The notes: generated from the sequence alone by a model not told the origin. Positions 51,211 to 59,992 are shown, counted from the stretch's first letter. The stretch is 64,000 nucleotides of DNA from Desulfitobacterium hafniense DCB-2 (GCF_000021925.1 NC_011830.1:1822501-1886500); one strand, 5' to 3'. Program-made: numbers and translations.

Positions 51211-52161
51211 TTGCCGGATCTGTCCGGCAAGGGAAATAGCCAGGCAGGGAATAGCCAGGTCCCGGCCCCATGGATTATGGTGCTCGAAAGGAAAGTGAAT
51301 CCATTGCTCTTACAAAGGCTGATACCAATTATGACAGCGGTGCCTTCTATAGCCATAGGAGTGCTGGCCATGTATCTAAATCATGTTCCAGCTCTGGTTT
51401 GGGGCCAAAATATTGTCTGTTTTCTGGCAATGTGCTTGATTTACTGGATAGTGGTTACATACAAGTTTGATTTCTTCAGTGGCAGTAAACATAAAACCAT
51501 CCTCTTGTCCCTCGCCATGTGCCTTATATTGTTGACTTTTCTAAACCCCGGCATGGAAGGCGTACACCGGTGGATATCGATTGGAATCATAAGGCTTAAC
51601 ATCGCCATGATTGTATTGCCAATAATTATGATTAGGATAGGACAGCTAGTGCAGACGAAAGAACTTGGGTTGGGCAGCATTGCGGCAATAGGGACAGTAT
51701 TTATGTTGCTTCTTCAGCCGGATGCTTCCCAATTGGCTGGGTTTGCGATCCCAATGATGATTTTGATCGGCAGCCAGACGAAAAGTAAACGATTACGTTT
51801 ATTTATACTAAGCGTTTTTTCAGTATGTACTATTTTATCCTGGGTGTATTTGGACAATCTGCCTCCAGTAAATCATGTGGAGGGAATAGTAAGTATGGTA
51901 GCGGATATAGGGTTCTTGTGGTTAATTATGGCAATGGTTTCCCTGGCAATCTTACCGATACCTTTTCTATTATTTCCTCCTGAAAATGCCGGGTTAATTT
52001 CAAGATGCATCGGCGTTTATTATCTCATCATTCTCGTTGCCACAGTGCCTGGCAACTTTCCCGTCCCCTTGATGGGATATGGTCTGTCACCGATCATCGG
52101 CTATTTTATATCCCTAATTTGGTATATGCGCTCCCGGTATGCCAATCAAGTATACCGGTGA
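51211..52161 (+). CDS. SEDS-like (FtsW/RodA-related) membrane protein, short and divergent
   Basis: About eight or nine spans in ~316 residues. SEDS landmarks survive in order: GVHRWISIGIIRLN (compare GxxRWIxLG...QPSE), LLLQPDASQLAG (compare QPDLGT) and VPGNFPVPLMGYGLSP (compare GxPLPFxSYGGSS). At the loop carrying the catalytic Asp of RodA the sequence is NHVEGIV, so a Glu seems to replace it. It may be a non-catalytic relative. The start is unsure: TTG 51211 after AGAGGA, or ATG 51277 without a ribosome site. Not linked to a penicillin-binding protein gene here. Confidence 0.65.
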   Translation: MPDLSGKGNSQAGNSQVPAPWIMVLERKVNPLLLQRLIPIMTAVPSIAIGVLAMYLNHVPALVWGQNIVCFLAMCLIYWIVVTYKFDFFSGSKHKTILLSLAMCLILLTFLNPGMEGVHRWISIGIIRLNIAMIVLPIIMIRIGQLVQTKELGLGSIAAIGTVFMLLLQPDASQLAGFAIPMMILIGSQTKSKRLRLFILSVFSVCTILSWVYLDNLPPVNHVEGIVSMVADIGFLWLIMAMVSLAILPIPFLLFPPENAGLISRCIGVYYLIILVATVPGNFPVPLMGYGLSPIIGYFISLIWYMRSRYANQVYR

Positions 52162-52256
52162 AAATGGGCTGCACATTCACGTGGGAGATACTTATCGAGT
52201 AGAAGAGGAAAGCTGGAAGCAATTTTGTAAGGTGTGAACAAGGGAGATGGACGATA

Positions 52257-52535
52257 ATGTATGTATATTTAATGAAGAACATAAAGCCTCTTCATGAGGA
52301 AATCATCAAGGACCACGTGGAATATTTAAAAGAATTGAAGAGTCAGGGCAGACTTGTACTTTGCGGGCCTTTTACAGATTATCCTGGGGGAATGGTCGTT
52401 CTCCTGGCTGAGGATTTAGCTGAAGCTACCAGTATAGCTCAAGCGGATCCTTTTATTGCCTCAGGATGCAAATCCTTTGAGATGAGAACCTTGGCAGAAG
52501 CCAATGAGGGGAATAATTATCTGCTGGGAGAATAG
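52257..52535 (+). CDS. YciI-like family protein
   Basis: A small 92-residue ferredoxin-like-fold protein with YciI features: HVEYLKELKSQGRLVLCGPFTD and GGMVVLLAEDLAEATSIAQADPF (split: GGMVVLLAEDL and AEATSIAQADPF). The central His and Asp are the conserved putative active-site pair. Biochemical role in this organism unknown. It lies 47 bases before the MarR gene, which has its own promoter. Confidence 0.82.
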   Translation: MYVYLMKNIKPLHEEIIKDHVEYLKELKSQGRLVLCGPFTDYPGGMVVLLAEDLAEATSIAQADPFIASGCKSFEMRTLAEANEGNNYLLGE

Positions 52536-52547
52536 CCAAGGAACGGC

Positions 52548-52576
52548 TTGCATTTGCTTTGATATCAAATTATAAT
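52548..52576 (+). promoter_or_regulatory. marR promoter with TTTGATATCAAA operator; transcript may be leaderless
   Basis: TTGCAT (52548-52553), 17 bp, TATAAT (52571-52576). The palindrome TTTGATATCAAA (52558-52569) fills the spacer. The predicted start, seven bases after the -10, is 52583, the A of the ATG. No ribosome site exists upstream of that ATG. Confidence 0.7.
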
Positions 52577-52582
52577 TTGTTT

Positions 52583-53017
52583 ATGAAGCAGATAGAGACA
52601 GATAATACAATTAATCTAATGAGCAGAATCAATGAGCGGGCCAATCGTTTTATCCTCGCAGAGCTTGAAAAGCGGGAGATTACGGATATAGCTCCTTCCC
52701 ACGGGGCTGTGTTGGCCGCTTTATTCCGGGACTCCGAATTAACCATGAGCGAAATTGCCCAACGAGTCAACCGGGATCGTTCCACAGTCACCAATTCGGT
52801 GAATAAGTTGATCGATTCAGGTTATCTGGCCACCATGAAGAATGCTCAGGATAGCCGGTCAACCCTGGTTTTTCTTACTCCAAAAGGAAGAGAGCTGGAA
52901 CCGGCCTTTTTTCAGATCTCCCAAAGCCTGGCTATGCTGGAGTACCAGGGGATCAGTGCTGAAGAAAGGGAAATCTTCCGAAAGGTCCTGGAGCGCATCT
53001 ATATGAACTTTTCCTGA
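52583..53017 (+). CDS. MarR family transcriptional regulator
   Basis: A 144-residue winged-helix regulator with the MarR DNA-binding region LTMSEIAQRVNRDRSTVTNSVNKLIDSGYL (split: LTMSEIAQRVNRDRS and TVTNSVNKLIDSGYL) and wing DSRSTLVFLTPKGREL. Its promoter and that of the divergent-facing metallo-hydrolase gene carry the same TTTGATATCAAA palindrome, so it likely represses both. ATG 52583 has no Shine-Dalgarno and coincides with the predicted transcription start. The upstream in-frame TTG at 52559 would lie inside the operator. Confidence 0.85.
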   Translation: MKQIETDNTINLMSRINERANRFILAELEKREITDIAPSHGAVLAALFRDSELTMSEIAQRVNRDRSTVTNSVNKLIDSGYLATMKNAQDSRSTLVFLTPKGRELEPAFFQISQSLAMLEYQGISAEEREIFRKVLERIYMNFS

Positions 53018-53082
53018 TCAATAGGGCATCGGGATCAATATAACATCGGGATAAAGAAGGTATCGAAATAATGCCCATCAAA

Positions 53083-53144
53083 AAAAGCAACCAAGACTGA
53101 GGGCTGTCCGTTTGACAGGGGCAGATCAAAACTTGGTTGCTTTT
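53083..53144. terminator. Bidirectional terminator between marR and the metallo-hydrolase gene
   Basis: AAAAGCAACCAAG/CTTGGTTGCTTTT arms (53083-53095, 53132-53144) with an inner CTGTC/GACAG hairpin. T-rich on both strands. Confidence 0.88.
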
Positions 53145-53214
53145 AAATTTACTTTTGCTTTTTGCTTTTGAATTTTGGTTATCACTTATGCTGGTTATCA
53201 CTTATGGGGAACTC

Positions 53215-54540
53215 TTATCCCTCGTTCCTCTTAGCCATGTCCATGGCTGCGCCGGCCAGTTTAGCCGGACCGCTCTGGCCCAGAAGCTCTTTGGCACATG
53301 CCAGATAATAATGCCGGGCATTGGCACTGACCTGCATCCGACCTAAATGGAGGAGGCCTTCCGCTTTAAGGGCTTTGCTTTCTGCCACCTTTTCTCCGGC
53401 ATCCAGGAGGATATCACACAGTTCAACGCCCCATTGCTCATCCTCATGTTCAATAGCCTGTTTGGCTGTGGCATAGACTTTTTCAGCCCCGCCCATGATG
53501 GCCAGGGTTTTTTCCGCTTTAATTCTGACCGGCAAAGATCCCAGTTTGGTAGGATTTCCGTCAAACCAGCCCAGATAGCCTGTGTAAATGGAGCGGACAG
53601 TCCACGCCACGGTGCCGTAATACTCCTGGAGATTGGGCAGGACCGCCCACTTTTCAGGCAATTTGACTGTGTCAACCAGCTGAGCGATGGTCATTCCTTT
53701 GTTCATGCCTTTTAAGGTTTCTTCCAATATGTACTGAATGGCATCACGGTAATTGGTCAGATTCTCCCGGACAGCTTCCTTGCCGCTGATCACCCTGGTA
53801 TGGCCTGGTAAGAGATGCTCGGCATCATAGGCAAGCATGGCGTCAAGTGAGCTTACCCATTGACTGATATCCCGGTATTGCCCGCCGCGAATGGCGTAAA
53901 GATTAGGCCAGGAATGGTAATAATTATCTCCGCTGCACAGCACCTTAAACTGGGGCAGCCAAACGAACAACTGGTCATCGGTTTCTCCGGGGGCCCCAAC
54001 CAGGTGTACTTCAATGCCGTCGAGGTTCAGTGTCAAGCGATCTTCGGAAAACCACCGTGTCGGCTTAAGGATGGCTTTGGTGCTGTTGAGCTCATTCATA
54101 GGGCCTATGCCCATAGAAATGATCTCCCCCGGTGTCAGGCCCACTCCAAATTGTCTTGCTCCCCGGATAGCTGCGATATCTTTGAGCAGCTCAGAGCGTG
54201 TGTATTGGGGATAGAGCGGAGTTCTGGCGATGATCTCACACCCCCCGGCAGCGAAAACCCCGGCGCCGGCGGTATGGTCAAAGTGGTGGTAATGGGTGAA
54301 AATAATGGTTTTAATCGGTTTAGCTGTGAATTGGCGAAGTTCCGCTAAGGCCTCTTCAGCAGCTTCACGCCCATTCAGGGTATCGATCAGGACACAACTT
54401 TCCTGGCCTTCGATCAAGGTTGCGGTACTGCCGCCATAGCCCAACATAAAATAAACCCGGTCCGTAATTTTGGTGATGCCTTTAGGAAAACCTGTTTTCG
54501 CTTCTGCAATTAATTTCAGTTCACCCAGATAACGATTCAT
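53215..54540 (-). CDS. Alkyl/aryl-sulfatase-type metallo-beta-lactamase-fold hydrolase
   Basis: An N-terminal MBL domain (about residues 20-250) is followed by a helical alkyl-sulfatase dimerisation-like domain (about 280-400), the SdsA/YjcS layout but without the export signal and without a clear SCP-2 C-terminal domain (441 residues versus ~600). The zinc motif reads THYHHFDH (82-89), which is one residue longer than THxHxDH; by right-alignment Y84 sits where the first zinc His should be, with H83 next to it. Other ligand regions are GAPGETDDQ, LCSGDNYYHSWPN and LLPGHTRV. Probably hydrolyses sulfate or other esters. GGGGGAA precedes ATG 54540. Two MarR-type palindromes lie in the promoter. 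Confidence 0.78.
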   Translation of the reverse strand: MNRYLGELKLIAEAKTGFPKGITKITDRVYFMLGYGGSTATLIEGQESCVLIDTLNGREAAEEALAELRQFTAKPIKTIIFTHYHHFDHTAGAGVFAAGGCEIIARTPLYPQYTRSELLKDIAAIRGARQFGVGLTPGEIISMGIGPMNELNSTKAILKPTRWFSEDRLTLNLDGIEVHLVGAPGETDDQLFVWLPQFKVLCSGDNYYHSWPNLYAIRGGQYRDISQWVSSLDAMLAYDAEHLLPGHTRVISGKEAVRENLTNYRDAIQYILEETLKGMNKGMTIAQLVDTVKLPEKWAVLPNLQEYYGTVAWTVRSIYTGYLGWFDGNPTKLGSLPVRIKAEKTLAIMGGAEKVYATAKQAIEHEDEQWGVELCDILLDAGEKVAESKALKAEGLLHLGRMQVSANARHYYLACAKELLGQSGPAKLAGAAMDMAKRNEG

Positions 54541-54558
54541 TGAAATTCCCCCATTTAC

Positions 54559-54604
54559 TTTGATATCAAACTATCTTTATCTCTATATTACTTGGATATC
54601 AAAG
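54559..54604 (-). promoter_or_regulatory. Metallo-hydrolase promoter region with two MarR-type palindromes
   Basis: TTTGATATCAAA (54559-54570) is identical to the site in the marR promoter. A one-mismatch copy lies at 54592-54603, centres 33 bp apart. On the minus strand TTGATA within the distal copy could be a -35. Confidence 0.7.
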
Positions 54605-54763
54605 TAATTACAAGAAAAAATAAATAGAACTTCGTTTGTCGAAAAATGCAAATTTAAGACGATTTTTTAAAGCATTTTTTGGATAAGATGTTATAATTGG
54701 ATCAAAGAGGATTTTCGAGATGGAAGGAAGAACCCGTTATAAAGGGTTGGGAGGTACATATCG

Positions 54764-55897
54764 GTGGAGAGCAACTTTGAGCTGGTAAAAATAACGAAAA
54801 CCATAACCGATATGCTGGATGACCATATCCTGGTTTGCAATACTGAAGGGAAGATTGTGTTTGCCAATCGGATCATGCAGGCCCGCTTAGGCTATCAAGA
54901 AGCAGAGTTAGAACATAAGAGTTTTTGGGATATCGTTGAAGACAGGCATGGTGATAAGGCCAAAGCCTTTATAGCCAGTGCGGCGGAGCCATCCGGCTGG
55001 GAGAGGTTTTTGTTGAAAGGCCAGCAAGGGATTGTGAGCCTTCACCTCAAATTTCTGCTGAAGGAAGAGTATATCTATATTTATGGCAATGAAAAATATA
55101 TTGAGTATGAGAGAATACGAAAAAAGCTGGATGTTGAAATAGCGAATGCGGTTAAGATTCATAAACGCACCCTGCCGGAGCGCCTTCCTGATACGGAGCA
55201 GATCTCTTTTGCTTCCTTATATATTCCGGCTGAAGAATTGGGCGGAGATATCTTCGATGCTTTTAGAGTCGATCACGGGCTGCTCAATGATTATTTTGAA
55301 CAATATGTATGTTACATAGCCGATGTTTCCGGACATGGCCTGGACAGCGCGATGCTGGCCATTTTTGTCAAAGACACGATCAATAGTTTTTTCCGACTGA
55401 AGCATATCCCGGGACAGATGCTGTCTCCCCAGGAAATCGTGGATTTTTTTGTTGAGCACTATCTAAAAGAGGGGTATCCCGAAGAATACCTGGTTTGCCT
55501 GTTCATGGTTGTTTTTGATTTAAAGACCAAAGAATTGACTTATTGCAATGCGGGGTTTCACATTTGCCCTCTATTAATCAAGGATGAAGAGCATATCATA
55601 GAGCTGAATAATGGGGGACTGCCTGTTTCCACAGGTATACACCCTGACCTGTTAAAGTATGGGGATTCCTGCCACCATTTATCGCCAAACATGACGTTGT
55701 TTATTATGTCCGATGGATTGCCTGAGCAGCAGTCTGAGAATGGGCTCTATCAGGAGCGCTTAAAAAAGCTGATCACAGAAATTTATTGCTTGAAGCCCAC
55801 TCAGATAGTGGAAGAAATTCATAAAGATTTTACCAGTTTTTTAAGCTATGAAAAAATCAGGGATGATATCACATTGGTTGCAGTAAAACTGAGCTAA
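54764..55897 (+). CDS. PAS domain plus SpoIIE/RsbU-type PP2C phosphatase
   Basis: A PAS domain (about residues 10-115: DDHILVCNTEGKIVFANRIM) is followed by a linker helix and a PP2C-SpoIIE domain (about 150-375). Metal-binding acidic motifs are ELGGDIFDAFRVD, CYIADVSGHGLDSAM, IMSDGLPEQQ and IRDDITLVAVKL. Such proteins dephosphorylate anti-sigma-antagonist proteins in partner-switching. No antagonist or anti-sigma gene is adjacent. GTG 54764 follows GGGAGG. A ferritin-like small gene follows after 29 bases and is probably co-transcribed. Confidence 0.88.
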   Translation: MESNFELVKITKTITDMLDDHILVCNTEGKIVFANRIMQARLGYQEAELEHKSFWDIVEDRHGDKAKAFIASAAEPSGWERFLLKGQQGIVSLHLKFLLKEEYIYIYGNEKYIEYERIRKKLDVEIANAVKIHKRTLPERLPDTEQISFASLYIPAEELGGDIFDAFRVDHGLLNDYFEQYVCYIADVSGHGLDSAMLAIFVKDTINSFFRLKHIPGQMLSPQEIVDFFVEHYLKEGYPEEYLVCLFMVVFDLKTKELTYCNAGFHICPLLIKDEEHIIELNNGGLPVSTGIHPDLLKYGDSCHHLSPNMTLFIMSDGLPEQQSENGLYQERLKKLITEIYCLKPTQIVEEIHKDFTSFLSYEKIRDDITLVAVKLS

Positions 55898-55926
55898 GCA
55901 TTGGCCGAGGAGAGGAGGGAGTTTGT

Positions 55927-56142
55927 ATGCAGCAAATATTGAATGGTATTTTAGAGGCCATCGAGGATGAGATAAAGGCCCAGAAACATTATCAAACGCT
56001 GGCTGAAAATGCGGCGGACCCGAAGGTCAAAAAGTTCTTTGAACAATTGAAAAGGGATGAAGAAGAGCATGAGCAGGCCCTGCGCACCCGTTACGAAGCT
56101 TTTATGAAATTGCAGGAAGCGGATCAACGGGGGAATGGCTGA
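55927..56142 (+). CDS. Half-size ferritin-like/rubrerythrin-like protein
   Basis: A 71-residue two-helix protein. The first helix has EAIEDEIKAQKHYQ, the second KRDEEEHEQAL, giving the Glu...Glu and ExxH iron ligands of one half of a ferritin-like four-helix bundle. It should dimerise to form a di-iron site, as in rubrerythrin halves or encapsulated ferritin-like proteins. No rubredoxin part or encapsulin gene is present. GAGGAGGGAG precedes ATG 55927. Confidence 0.7.
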   Translation: MQQILNGILEAIEDEIKAQKHYQTLAENAADPKVKKFFEQLKRDEEEHEQALRTRYEAFMKLQEADQRGNG

Positions 56143-56147
56143 TCTTG

Positions 56148-56176
56148 AAGCAGGACTTTTCCTGCTTTATTTTTTT
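56148..56176 (+). terminator. Terminator after the ferritin-like gene
   Basis: AAGCAGGA/TCCTGCTT stem (56148-56155, 56160-56167) with a four-base loop, then a T-rich run containing seven T. Confidence 0.88.
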
Positions 56177-56337
56177 ACGCTGGATCTTTATTGCGACAGC
56201 TCTTTAGCGATAAATATTTAAAAAGAGAAAAATTATCTCTTTACAGTTCCTCAGAATATTTTCCCTGACTTTCTTTTGCTGTATAATAACAACTGTTCTA
56301 ATTAAGATTTAGTTTCATAACTGTGGGAGGATACAGA

Positions 56338-57507
56338 ATGATTCTTTACAACATCAATATGGCGACGATTTTAGTGGTTCTCGTTTTAGGCCATCTTTTA
56401 ACAGGAGCGCTCATTATGGCCTATATAGGGCCGCAAGACCGAAGCAGGGCGGTCAATATGTTTCTATTGGCGAAATTTCTCCAGCCAATGGCCTGGCTTA
56501 TTCTCGGCCTGAGAGGTGCTGTGCCCAGCATGGCTTTGGTAGCGGTGGGCAACTCAGCCTTGTTTACGGGAGCGGCTTTGGAGCTGATCGCCCTGATGAT
56601 GTTAAAAAATAACTATACCGAAAAAGTAAGACGGGCCTATAACGCCCTGCTGATTGGGTGTATCGTTGTCTTTATTGGGGTGACAGCATACGGCTTTCAG
56701 GAGAACGTCAGGATCACCTTTGCCTCCTCGATCACAGCCATATTGATGGTATATCCCGTGTATAAGCTGTTTAGAGATAAGAAAGCTTCCCGGCTGCAGA
56801 AAGGAATTGCCGTCCTTTACAGTATTACCATACTGTTTCTGCTCTTCAGGGCGGTTGCGGCTTTAACGACAGACATGGATATGAATTTGGCCTCGACAAG
56901 CATTTTCAATACCTGGCTGTTTTTACTCCTCTACATCGTAATGCTGGTGGGAAGCACCGGGTTTATTCTCTTGGACAAAGAAAAACAGGACGAGGAACTG
57001 CTGAAAGCGGCGTCCTTTGACGGCTTAACCAATATATTGAACCGCAAAACCTTTATCGAGCGCTCCAATGCGGTTATTTCATTGTACTTGAGAGAGCAAG
57101 AGCAAATCGCTTTCTTGCTGATTGATATTGACGACTTTAAAAAAATCAACGATAAGTACGGGCACTTTGTCGGGGATGCCGTACTGCAGGATTTTGCCGA
57201 TACCCTTAGAAAACAATTGCGGGATTATGACTTGTTCGGCAGATATGGGGGAGAGGAATTTGCCATATTGCTTCCCGGGACAGATGAGAAACAGGTTAAA
57301 GAAGTTGCGGAGCGGCTGCGGGGGACCATCGCGAACTCCTCTGTTGACACCGGCCTTAAAATAAACTATACCATAAGCGTGGGGTACTGCAGCATCACTC
57401 CGGATCAGGAAACAACGATTGATATGCTTTATAAACTTTGCGATCAGGCCCTTTATATGGCCAAAGCCCATGGGAAAAACTGCTGCAGGAAGGCGGCTGA
57501 GGTATAA
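56338..57507 (+). CDS. Membrane diguanylate cyclase (GGDEF)
   Basis: A 389-residue protein with about seven N-terminal spans (residues 5-215), then a GGDEF domain with the active-site RYGGEEFAILLPG and substrate segment DDFKKINDKYGH. No EAL or PAS domain. The I-site RxxD is not obvious. ATG 56338 lies eight bases after GGGAGG; a GTG upstream would overlap that site. It ends 17 bases before a response-regulator gene, so it may be co-transcribed with the two-component pair. Confidence 0.9.
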   Translation: MILYNINMATILVVLVLGHLLTGALIMAYIGPQDRSRAVNMFLLAKFLQPMAWLILGLRGAVPSMALVAVGNSALFTGAALELIALMMLKNNYTEKVRRAYNALLIGCIVVFIGVTAYGFQENVRITFASSITAILMVYPVYKLFRDKKASRLQKGIAVLYSITILFLLFRAVAALTTDMDMNLASTSIFNTWLFLLLYIVMLVGSTGFILLDKEKQDEELLKAASFDGLTNILNRKTFIERSNAVISLYLREQEQIAFLLIDIDDFKKINDKYGHFVGDAVLQDFADTLRKQLRDYDLFGRYGGEEFAILLPGTDEKQVKEVAERLRGTIANSSVDTGLKINYTISVGYCSITPDQETTIDMLYKLCDQALYMAKAHGKNCCRKAAEV

Positions 57508-57524
57508 GCCAGATGAGGTATGGG

Positions 57525-58199
57525 ATGAATAAAGTATTGGTGGTTGAAGATGAAGATATATTGCGCGAAGTGATCGTCGATTATTTGGTTGAGAATGGAT
57601 ATCAGGCCTTAGAGGCTGCAGACGGAGAAAAAGCCTTAGAGCTCTTTCTAGCCAACTCCGTGGATTTGGTGATCTTGGATATTGTTCTGCCCAAGGTTGA
57701 CGGTTGGTCGGTATGCCGCAGAATTCGCAGGAATTCCGGTATCCCCATTATCATTTTGACGGCCCGTTCCGATGAGGATGACTCTCTCCTGGGCTATGAG
57801 CTGGGTGCGGATGATTATCTGATCAAACCCTATAGTCCCCGGGTGCTCATGGCCAAGGTAAAACGGTTTCTGGAAAAAACCTCAGACACTGTGGAGGAAA
57901 TGCAGATCTCAGCCGGCGGAATTCTCCTCAATCTGGGGTCAAGATGTGTTTCCGTAGAGGGCGATCCCATCAATCTGACCCATACGGAATTCGAAATTCT
58001 CGCTTACTTAATGCAGAACAAAGGGCTGGTCATAACCAGAGAACAATTGATCACGAAACTATGGGGTTATGATTTTTATGGTGATGAAAAGACAGTGAAC
58101 AGCCATATCCGCAACCTGCGCTCCAAGCTGGGCAGCAAAGGCAGCAGCATTGTTACGGTGATCCGTTCGGGATATAAATTCACAGAGGAACAGCTATGA
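57525..58199 (+). CDS. OmpR-family response regulator
   Basis: A receiver domain (VLVVEDEDILREV, LVILDIVLPKVDGWS phospho-acceptor, ILTARSDEDD, LIKPYSPR) and a winged-helix output domain (HTEFEILAYLMQNKG, KTVNSHIRNLRSKLG). The last four bases overlap the kinase start (ATGA). ATG 57525 gives MNKVLVVEDED after GAGG; ATG 57513 would add four residues. Its targets may include the TolC-like genes downstream. Confidence 0.93.
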   Translation: MNKVLVVEDEDILREVIVDYLVENGYQALEAADGEKALELFLANSVDLVILDIVLPKVDGWSVCRRIRRNSGIPIIILTARSDEDDSLLGYELGADDYLIKPYSPRVLMAKVKRFLEKTSDTVEEMQISAGGILLNLGSRCVSVEGDPINLTHTEFEILAYLMQNKGLVITREQLITKLWGYDFYGDEKTVNSHIRNLRSKLGSKGSSIVTVIRSGYKFTEEQL

Positions 58200-59932
58200 C
58201 GAAAAGCATTGTCTTTAAATGGTTCCTGCTGACCGCTCTCTTATTCTCCACGCTGTTTTTAGTCATGGGCATCACCCAGAATTACTTTTTTGAGAAGTAT
58301 TATATTGACAGGAAATCTGATACTCTCAGACTGGATATGAAGGAATACACAGAGCGGGCGGCAATGATGGGAGCGGAAGCGGCTTCCCAAGAGCTCTATA
58401 AGCATAACCGGGTCTGGATTACGGAATTGGATGAATATGGACGGATCCGCGATGTAGAAGATTACTATATTGAAGTGAAGTTGAAGGATGAAGCGCAGGG
58501 TCGTTGGCGGATACCCATGTACTCTTTTGCCGGGGAATTTTCTGCCGATGTTCTATCATCCTTAACGGTCGGCGACGAGGTCATCATTGATACTGTCAAT
58601 ATAGGTGAGGAAAGGATACCTTATCATATCCAGACCGGCTCGACGGGTGTTGTCAATTTAAACCTTGCCCACAAGCTCCATGGGCCTCAGGCCGATCAGG
58701 CTTATAGTCACCTGAGCACCGGGCTGTATAAGGGAACGATAACAGAAACCGTATTTCCGGAACGACCGGAAGATATTGCCTTTCCCTATCAGGAACATTA
58801 TTTTTTGGAACAGGTCAAAGAATTTCAAGCCGGTCTGCTGGCTGAGCAGGGGCAGCCTCTTCAGGACAGCAAAGAATGGGGGGCTGTAGAGAATTTTGCG
58901 GAGTATAAGCTGATCAGCGAACCGATTAGGGAACATGGGGCAAAGGGATATATTCTCGCCATGACTTCTCTCCAGCCGGTGGATGAGGCCATCGGTGTGA
59001 TCCGGCAATTCTACCCTTACTTTTTGGGAGTTGCCTTGCTGTGCATGCTGGTTTTGGCCTTCGTTCTTTCCAAATGGCTGGCCAAGCCCCTCCTATCCAT
59101 CAACCGGATCACCGGGAAGATAGCGGCGATGGATTTTACCGAAAAGCTGCCGGTGGGTTCTGAGGATGAAATCGGCCAGTTATCCCGAAATATCAATCAC
59201 CTGTCCAGCCGGATGGAAGGATATATTGAGCAATTGAAGCGGGATCTCGATCAAGAGAAGCGCTTGGAAAAGACACGGAAGGAATTTATCGCCGGAGTAT
59301 CTCATGAACTGAAAACCCCCCTGGCTGTGATGAAAAGTTGCCTGGCGATTATCAAAGACGGCATTGCCGCTGAAAAAAGGGAACATTATTTTCAGGCCAT
59401 GGAAGAGGAAATAGAGCGGATGGATTTGCTGGTTGTGAATATGCTGGATCTGGCTAAGTTTGCCTCAGGCACCTATAAGCCGGAAATGGCTCCTTTTGCC
59501 ATCGATCAGGCGATTGCCGAAGCAGCCAGGTCATTGGCTGAGCCCATCGGGGAGAAAAATCTCACCCTTACCTTAAACCTTTGTTCTCTGCGGGTCGTAG
59601 GGCATCAAGGACTGATCAGCCGCGTGATCACCAATTTTCTCAGTAATGCCATCCGGCATACGGAGGAGGGCGGGGCCATCGCCATTGCCGTCAGTGACAA
59701 GGGGCAGACCGCGGAAATCAGTGTAGAAAACCAGGGAAGCCCCCTGGCAGAAGCAGACAGGAAAAAGATCTGGGAGCAATTCTACCGCGGGGAGGCGAGA
59801 GCAGCCAAAGCAGGTACGGGTCTGGGACTTGCTCTGTCCAAGGAGATACTGGAACTTCATCATGGGGTTTATGGTGTGGAAAATACCCGGGACGGCGTCC
59901 GCTTTTTCTTTACCTTGCCGGTGCAGCCCTGA
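58196..59932 (+). CDS. Sensor histidine kinase with large extracytoplasmic domain
   Basis: Span 1 (residues 8-28), an outer domain of about 250 residues, span 2 (about 277-296), HAMP, then the HisKA box GVSHELKTPLAVMKS and HATPase boxes (FLSNAIRHTEEGG, TGLGLALSKEIL). The outer part contains acidic and aromatic stretches typical of metal- or peptide-sensing kinases but no family I can name. Overlaps the regulator gene by four bases; a strong terminator follows. Confidence 0.92.
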   Translation: MTKSIVFKWFLLTALLFSTLFLVMGITQNYFFEKYYIDRKSDTLRLDMKEYTERAAMMGAEAASQELYKHNRVWITELDEYGRIRDVEDYYIEVKLKDEAQGRWRIPMYSFAGEFSADVLSSLTVGDEVIIDTVNIGEERIPYHIQTGSTGVVNLNLAHKLHGPQADQAYSHLSTGLYKGTITETVFPERPEDIAFPYQEHYFLEQVKEFQAGLLAEQGQPLQDSKEWGAVENFAEYKLISEPIREHGAKGYILAMTSLQPVDEAIGVIRQFYPYFLGVALLCMLVLAFVLSKWLAKPLLSINRITGKIAAMDFTEKLPVGSEDEIGQLSRNINHLSSRMEGYIEQLKRDLDQEKRLEKTRKEFIAGVSHELKTPLAVMKSCLAIIKDGIAAEKREHYFQAMEEEIERMDLLVVNMLDLAKFASGTYKPEMAPFAIDQAIAEAARSLAEPIGEKNLTLTLNLCSLRVVGHQGLISRVITNFLSNAIRHTEEGGAIAIAVSDKGQTAEISVENQGSPLAEADRKKIWEQFYRGEARAAKAGTGLGLALSKEILELHHGVYGVENTRDGVRFFFTLPVQP

Positions 59933-59941
59933 TTTGTATCG

Positions 59942-59992
59942 AGGGGTTTAGATTTCCGCCGTTTTGGGCGATCTCTAAACCCCTTGTCTTTT
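59942..59992 (+). terminator. Terminator of the two-component operon
   Basis: AGGGGTTTAGA/TCTAAACCCCT arms (59942-59952, 59974-59984), then TGTCTTTT. Confidence 0.87.
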
